Assembly (NCBI GenBank): GCA_023430975.1
Contig: JAEYYB010000145.1
Span: forward strand, 1-46,295
From: Bacillota bacterium
GTDB lineage: Bacteria > Bacillota > Clostridia > Acetivibrionales > DSM-2933
Length of the DNA stretch: 46,295 bases
Reading direction: 5' to 3'
Below, piece after piece: positions 43,501 to 46,295 of this stretch; positions within the stretch are counted from its first letter, which is position 1, and each line of letters opens with the position of its first letter. A model generated the notes under the pieces. The model ran no database searches, was not told the origin of the DNA, and saw only the letters and a program-made list of their open reading frames with translations. The position numbers were made by a program, and so were the translations under genes.

Positions 43501-44788
43501 AGGACGCCAATACCGTATATCCTTTGATGCCAAGTCTACCATCAACAGAAAGATAAGACTAACTGTTGACAAGGCAGACTATTCAAAATATTTTAGTTTG
43601 GATTTGGATATAACAAATGAAATGCAAAATTATATTGTTGATTTTCCAATGAGTGCAACAGATACCAATTGTACCTTGACCTTTTCAATTGGAAATGTAT
43701 CCGGTGCAATAGAAGCTCATGATATTTATTTGGACAATGTCAGAATGGTTGAAGTAGCTGATCTTTACTGTCAGACCCTTCAGTCCATTGCAGCACCGGT
43801 TATCACTGAGGATGATACCACAGAAATTATAACTGATATCATAACCGATGGAACCTTTGAAACCGGAATAGGTGCATGGGGATCATATGCAGGAGAAGCA
43901 AACGATCCAGGGGCAGGAGCAATTACTTTAGATGCTTCAAGCGGAAAACTTGTGGCTGATGTTACAAAAGTTGGAGATCAAAACTATAAACCTCAGGTAA
44001 AACGAGGCAACCTTTCCCTCGAACAAGATAAAACCTACACTTTGACCTTTAATGCGTCTTCAACCGTGGACAGAGCAGTTGAAGTTACTATCCTGGATCC
44101 AAACAATAATTATCAGTACTTTGGTGGCAATATATTTGTGATATCAAACTCCCCTACGGATTATGTCCTGACATTTACTGCTCCAGCAACAACTACAACA
44201 GCAGAACTTCAGTTCAATCTGGGTACAATAGCAGATTATGAATCAACTTCAGTAGCTTCAGCGTTGTCCATCGATGATGTTAAACTGGTGGAAGCTGATA
44301 CTACAGATATATCCAACGATATATACAACGAAACCTTTGATGCAGGCAAGGCTTCATGGTCTTTCAACGCTAATGGAGGTGCCGGTTCAGCAGATGTCGT
44401 CGCAAACAACAACAACAAAGAGCTTAGTGTAGTTGTCACAACAGTGGGGGACGCAAATTATAAACCCCAGATTCAGAAGTCAAATATCACCCTCGAAAAC
44501 GGTGTAACATATCAGCTTACATTGAAGGCAAGGGCATCTGTTGAAAGAACTATAGAACTCGCTTTCCTTGAACTTGGTTCAGAAAATCAATATGATTGGT
44601 ATGGCGGAAGTAAGATTAGCGTTACTGACCAGACTCAAACCTTCACACTTACCTTCACTGCAAAACGTAGTACAACTACAGCAGGGCTTCAGATAAACTT
44701 TGGACAAATTTATGACGATGAAAACAATCCTTTACCATCAGCGGCATCCACAATTTATCTTGATGATATCGTTATGGTTAAACAATAA
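40535..44788 (+). CDS. Secreted GH16 endo-beta-glucanase with X-dockerin and six binding modules
   Basis: 1417 residues, ATG after AGGAGGG. Signal peptide (1-33); X-module (38-118); dockerin (120-192); PT linker (200-222); GH16 catalytic domain (223-462) with 'WPQGGEIDILELLG', nucleophile Glu336, Asp338 and acid/base Glu341, typical of licheninase/laminarinase; CBM4-like modules at about 485-652 and 664-820; CBM6-like 822-930 ('IHVEAEDADAHGAIT..LDWFELSK'); CBM4-like at about 933-1082, 1110-1262 and 1264-1417. Catalytic and CBM4 parts resemble C. thermocellum Lic16A, which is cell-surface bound through SLH repeats; here an X-dockerin takes that place. Dockerin loop 2 is canonical ('ADFNLDENINMYD'), but loop 1 ('GDVPKKGVQDGMINMLD') has four extra residues. 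Inference: a beta-1,3/1,4-glucanase attached through a type II-like dockerin. Confidence 0.92.
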   Translation: MLKKRNIGQLTVIAMFITVFITLLSLPLSAGAANDGSKIIVQGYITPDLISSNANVKSGFKVLVSGTTVSQLTDANGFFKFEIQKKDGTIDLEVSKAGYLTRVVQKVAGNIDCILSTIDKPVLMYAGDVPKKGVQDGMINMLDATVLATAFYATSSDPTYSPFADFNLDENINMYDVIILAKHFGATTADYPAIIPITAQTPTPTNTTVPTPTPTNINTSLAPYTLAWSDDFDGDSINSDNWNVADTNVVYNNELEAYKTANAYVQDDNLVLEAKKEAYLGKDYTSGKVFTKGKQAWTYGRFEIKAKMPESQGIWPAIWMLPEDDNIYGGWPQGGEIDILELLGHQPNKIYGTVHYGNPHASGQGEYTLQSGKFSDSYHIYAFEWDPGEMRWYIDGTLFHTEKSWYTRDENEADSITYPAPFNRDFHLILNVAVGGDWPGNPDSTTILPSKMFVDYIKVYERKDGVYPPAGERPEINNTTARQPLPDGNYIYNGSFDEQNNDVAGMRNDGSDTDIANTSYWTFSHVDANNGVAEASNDNGAIKLDISTPGNNPYSVQIYQKPINLEKSDTYRVTFDAWASTERNMYVKVGSEADRGWANYSGDQIIALTTTPKEHTFDFKMTGDTNPAARLEFNVGAAGENIVYIDNVKLIKLPRDPNDSREPLKNGNLIYNGSFDQGSKSMGFWNFKTSGSAVATGNVSDNIFDRYFQAAITNGGTRADSIVLSQSGLNIEKGKEYTVSFFAKAESARTIEADICSIADTPLVYSTEKSFSLTTDMTRYSFKFKMEQDTDARSQLRFKLGGNTSKVFIDNVFVKVSSQGIHVEAEDADAHGAITPEKDYVNFKADSYISKSITVPETGKYVISYKLSTSDANGWLSIGDTKHKESLPDTGGNSSWVNVTNSVNLKKGAQIIKIYGDAVNLDWFELSKDLVVGGSMTAPAADWAYWNTSGENAASIKSIDDGKLKVAITAVGDNPWSIGVNQPNISLEQGRQYRISFDAKSTINRKIRLTVDKADYSKYFSLDLDITNEMQNYIVDFPMSATDTNCTLTFSIGNVSGAIEAHDIYLDNVRMVEVADLYCQTLQSIAAPVITEDDTTEIITDIITDGTFETGIGAWGSYAGEANDPGAGAITLDASSGKLVADVTKVGDQNYKPQVKRGNLSLEQDKTYTLTFNASSTVDRAVEVTILDPNNNYQYFGGNIFVISNSPTDYVLTFTAPATTTTAELQFNLGTIADYESTSVASALSIDDVKLVEADTTDISNDIYNETFDAGKASWSFNANGGAGSADVVANNNNKELSVVVTTVGDANYKPQIQKSNITLENGVTYQLTLKARASVERTIELAFLELGSENQYDWYGGSKISVTDQTQTFTLTFTAKRSTTTAGLQINFGQIYDDENNPLPSAASTIYLDDIVMVKQ

Positions 44789-44795
44789 AATCTAC

Positions 44796-44832
44796 GGGTT
44801 TAAGGGTCGCTTTATAATTGCTACCTTAACCC
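44796..44832 (+). terminator. Hairpin after the GH16 gene
   Basis: GGGTTTAAGG / CCTTAACCC stem eight bases after the stop codon. No T tract follows, so termination may depend on the stronger hairpin at 44895-44936. Confidence 0.5.
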
Positions 44833-44894
44833 TGGAGGATCTATAATAAATTGCCCTGGCATGTTGACAGTAGTAAAAAACAAACATCTTGATG

Positions 44895-44936
44895 AGGGGG
44901 TGTTGCAAAACTAAATTAGTTTTGCATCACTCCCTT
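44895..44936. other. Long near-perfect hairpin, possible terminator or IS end remnant
   Basis: GGGGGTGTTGCAAAACTA is followed by AATTAGTTTTGCATCACTCCC, a 17-18-bp arm with few mismatches, then TTATTT. A second small hairpin, GGTCCTCAAGGACC, follows at 44962-44975. GGGGGTGTTGCAAAA-type ends are common on insertion sequences, and the Rpn remnant begins 50 bases away, so this may mark an old insertion rather than a simple terminator. Confidence 0.5.
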
Positions 44937-44985
44937 ATTTAGGCATAAATAGCAAAATGCAGGTCCTCAAGGACCCGCAAATGTT

Positions 44986-45068
44986 GTATATAACAATAGC
45001 CTTAACGGCATTTGATAATCTACTGAAGATTGTAATTCAAGCAAACAATAAAATATTATGTCTCTATT
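44986..45068 (-). pseudogene. 83-bp remnant of an Rpn nuclease gene
   Basis: Nearly identical to 39891-39973 in the intact Rpn gene (about six differences, including CTTAACGGCATTTGATAATC and TACTGAAGATTGTAATTCAA without change). The covered peptide is the nuclease core 'IIFYCLLELQSSVDYQMPLR'. Nothing else of the gene remains on either side. Confidence 0.85.
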
Positions 45069-45088
45069 CAATAAAATTCATTTTAGGA

Positions 45089-45517
45089 CTAAAGCAACAT
45101 ATCTTGAGGACCAACCTCAATCTCCGGTAAGATTTGTATTGCTATACCATGCTCATCCCACAGGCAATCACATAAGATACCAAAAACATTCTCCTCATCA
45201 AATAAAATAGTCTTAGGCTTAACAAGCTCTTTCACATCTTGCTTAGCTCCATCCGGTAAATACGGATAAATATCATCGTCCCAATAGTCTTCAATATATT
45301 TTTTTACAGCAAGATAAGTTTTATCGGATATATCTTCAAGGTTAGTTACAAAATATTGGAAATCTTCTCGTTGGCTTTCCATAACAATATTTTCTTCATA
45401 CGTAATCACCTTAATCTTAAACTCAATAACCTCTCCCCAAAACTCAATTTTTTTCCTATTAACCCAACCATGATTATATGTCATCTCGCCAAAAACTATA
45501 TCAGTAATAGAATCCAT
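45089..45517 (-). CDS. Probable immunity protein (DUF6985-like) for the adjacent HNH toxin
   Basis: 142 residues, ATG after AAAGGAGG; the start overlaps the toxin stop (TAATG), so translation is coupled. Acidic, no signal peptide. The pattern 'WVNRKKIEFWGEVIEFKIKV', 'QREDFQYFVTNLEDI' and 'VFGILCDCLWDEHGIAIQI' with the end 'VGPQDMLL' agrees with the DUF6985 group often found beside polymorphic toxins. Immunity is inferred from position, small size, acidity and coupling. Confidence 0.7.
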   Translation of the reverse strand: MDSITDIVFGEMTYNHGWVNRKKIEFWGEVIEFKIKVITYEENIVMESQREDFQYFVTNLEDISDKTYLAVKKYIEDYWDDDIYPYLPDGAKQDVKELVKPKTILFDEENVFGILCDCLWDEHGIAIQILPEIEVGPQDMLL

Positions 45518-46131
45518 TAACTTTCCTCCTTTTTCATCTCAGATATTCCACCTGCATGTGGCACATTTCCATGAACACATGTCGGAACCTTATCCATTGT
45601 TCTACAGTCTTTTCTTTCATGCCAAGTATACTTATTCTTCTTTCTCCACCTTCTAACATCAGCTTTTGTACATCCCTTTTTCTTAGCCAAAGCTTCATCT
45701 GCTGCATCAAAGTTATCATCACGTTCAGTACTGAAGTCTTCAATCTCAACTGTTCCTTTAGATGTAGGTGAAAAGTCAGGTTGTCCATCATTAAAATCAA
45801 TTCTATCTACACCATATTTCTCAGATATTTGTTTCCACGATAACTTATCAGGGTTTGATTTCGGATTTTTCGGAACAAATTCAGGATCAGGAATCCATTC
45901 AGAATTACCTTCTTCCTCTGACCATCTTCCATTACTTTTTGGTAAATATATCGATTTAGCACTATCATCAACCCCTGACTCAGCTATTATTGCATCTGCT
46001 ATATCAGCTATAACTCCATCTGGTTGATTAGTTAAAATATCCCTTAAAGCTTTCTTTGTATTGGCTACACTCTTTCCTTTAGCTTGTTCCTTAATTTCTG
46101 CGATCATATTATCAATACTTCTTTTAGGCAC
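45517..46131 (-). CDS. Polymorphic-toxin tip: HNH (WHH-like) nuclease domain
   Basis: 204 residues from GTG 46131. The second half is an HNH/Endo VII-type nuclease of the WHH group: 'GNSEWIPDPEFVP', 'DRIDFNDGQPDFSP', 'GTVEIEDFSTERDDNF', 'KKNKYTWHERKDCRTMDKVP' and 'CVHGNVPHAGG' with His171, His187 and His192. The usual WHH is WHE here. Such domains form the C-terminal tip of Rhs, WapA or T7SS toxins and degrade DNA. There is no ribosome site at 46131 and the frame stays open upstream to a stop at 46185, so this looks like a displaced (orphan) tip, or the end of a longer toxin that has decayed. No export signal is visible. Confidence 0.75.
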   Translation of the reverse strand: MPKRSIDNMIAEIKEQAKGKSVANTKKALRDILTNQPDGVIADIADAIIAESGVDDSAKSIYLPKSNGRWSEEEGNSEWIPDPEFVPKNPKSNPDKLSWKQISEKYGVDRIDFNDGQPDFSPTSKGTVEIEDFSTERDDNFDAADEALAKKKGCTKADVRRWRKKNKYTWHERKDCRTMDKVPTCVHGNVPHAGGISEMKKEES

Positions 46132-46295
46132 GGACGGGTTAAGCTTTTGTACAACTATATATAATAAACCAATGTCATAAAGCTATCGTGGATAATTTTT
46201 ACAAACATCGTTTTCTATTCAGCGAATGCTTATTGGCCTTAAGTGAAGTATTTCTCACATAACTCCTGTCATTTCTAATAGGGGTTAGATTCCGT
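46132..46295. other. Window edge, no feature recognised
   Basis: 164 bases upstream of the toxin tip. The minus frame continues open for 18 codons (46185 stop). No full-length toxin N-terminal region, promoter or repeat was recognised before the window ends. Confidence 0.5.

Overview
The window looks like chromosomal DNA from an anaerobic, cellulosome-forming Firmicute of the Acetivibrio/Pseudobacteroides (Clostridium thermocellum-like) group. The evidence is low GC content, strong AGGAGG-type ribosome sites with frequent GTG/TTG starts, threonine-proline 'PTPTP' linkers, cohesin, X-module/dockerin, CBM3, CBM4, CBM6 and CBM32 modules, and stalk-domain ('copper amine oxidase N-terminal') cell-surface proteins. 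The species cannot be fixed from the sequence alone.

Layout. 1-1.7 kb: a secreted adaptor scaffoldin that carries an X-module, a type II dockerin and, C-terminal to it, what reads as a type II cohesin. 1.9-9.7 kb (minus): a complete four-gene Wadjet-type anti-plasmid condensin operon in the order jetD-jetA-jetB-jetC. 9.8-16.5 kb (minus): a giant 1840-residue secreted protein with seven carbohydrate-binding modules and a von Willebrand A-like domain split by a beta-rich insert, preceded by a stalk-domain protein. 16.9-19 kb: a small unknown gene, then a secreted three-cohesin scaffoldin. 19.3-22.5 kb: a KaiC-like/PEP-synthase ATP-grasp fusion and a YbaK deacylase. 22.8-27.9 kb (minus): a stalk-domain protein with three repeated modules, an HtrA-type protease with a stalk domain, and a CBM3-CBM6-CBM6 protein. 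28.4-29.8 kb: an unknown exported protein. 30.1-34.5 kb: an operon for a second Hsp70 system (GrpE-like, DnaK-like, TPR protein, divergent J-TPR-SEC-C protein). 34.6-38.6 kb (minus): a double-block leucine-rich-repeat surface protein and a PaaK/CapK-like adenylate-forming enzyme. 38.8-40.2 kb: an Rpn-family nuclease/transposase with a tandem partial copy. 40.5-44.8 kb: a multimodular GH16 beta-glucanase with an N-terminal X-dockerin and six binding modules. 45.1-46.1 kb (minus): an HNH (WHH-like) toxin module and its probable immunity protein.

How the parts fit. Scaffoldin, adaptor, dockerin-bearing enzyme and non-catalytic CBM proteins could all take part in building and targeting an extracellular polysaccharide-degrading assembly. 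Wadjet, the toxin/immunity pair and the Rpn element with its remnants form an accessory, mobile and conflict-related layer.

The most unusual DNA-level signal is a family of about 101-bp palindromic repeats, with six full, partial or composite copies between 1 and 26.2 kb, every one on the 5' side of a gene. One copy has inserted into a second, different palindromic repeat; an uninterrupted copy of that repeat lies at 21.9 kb, so the insertion point can be read directly. These look like two families of non-autonomous mobile or structured intergenic elements.
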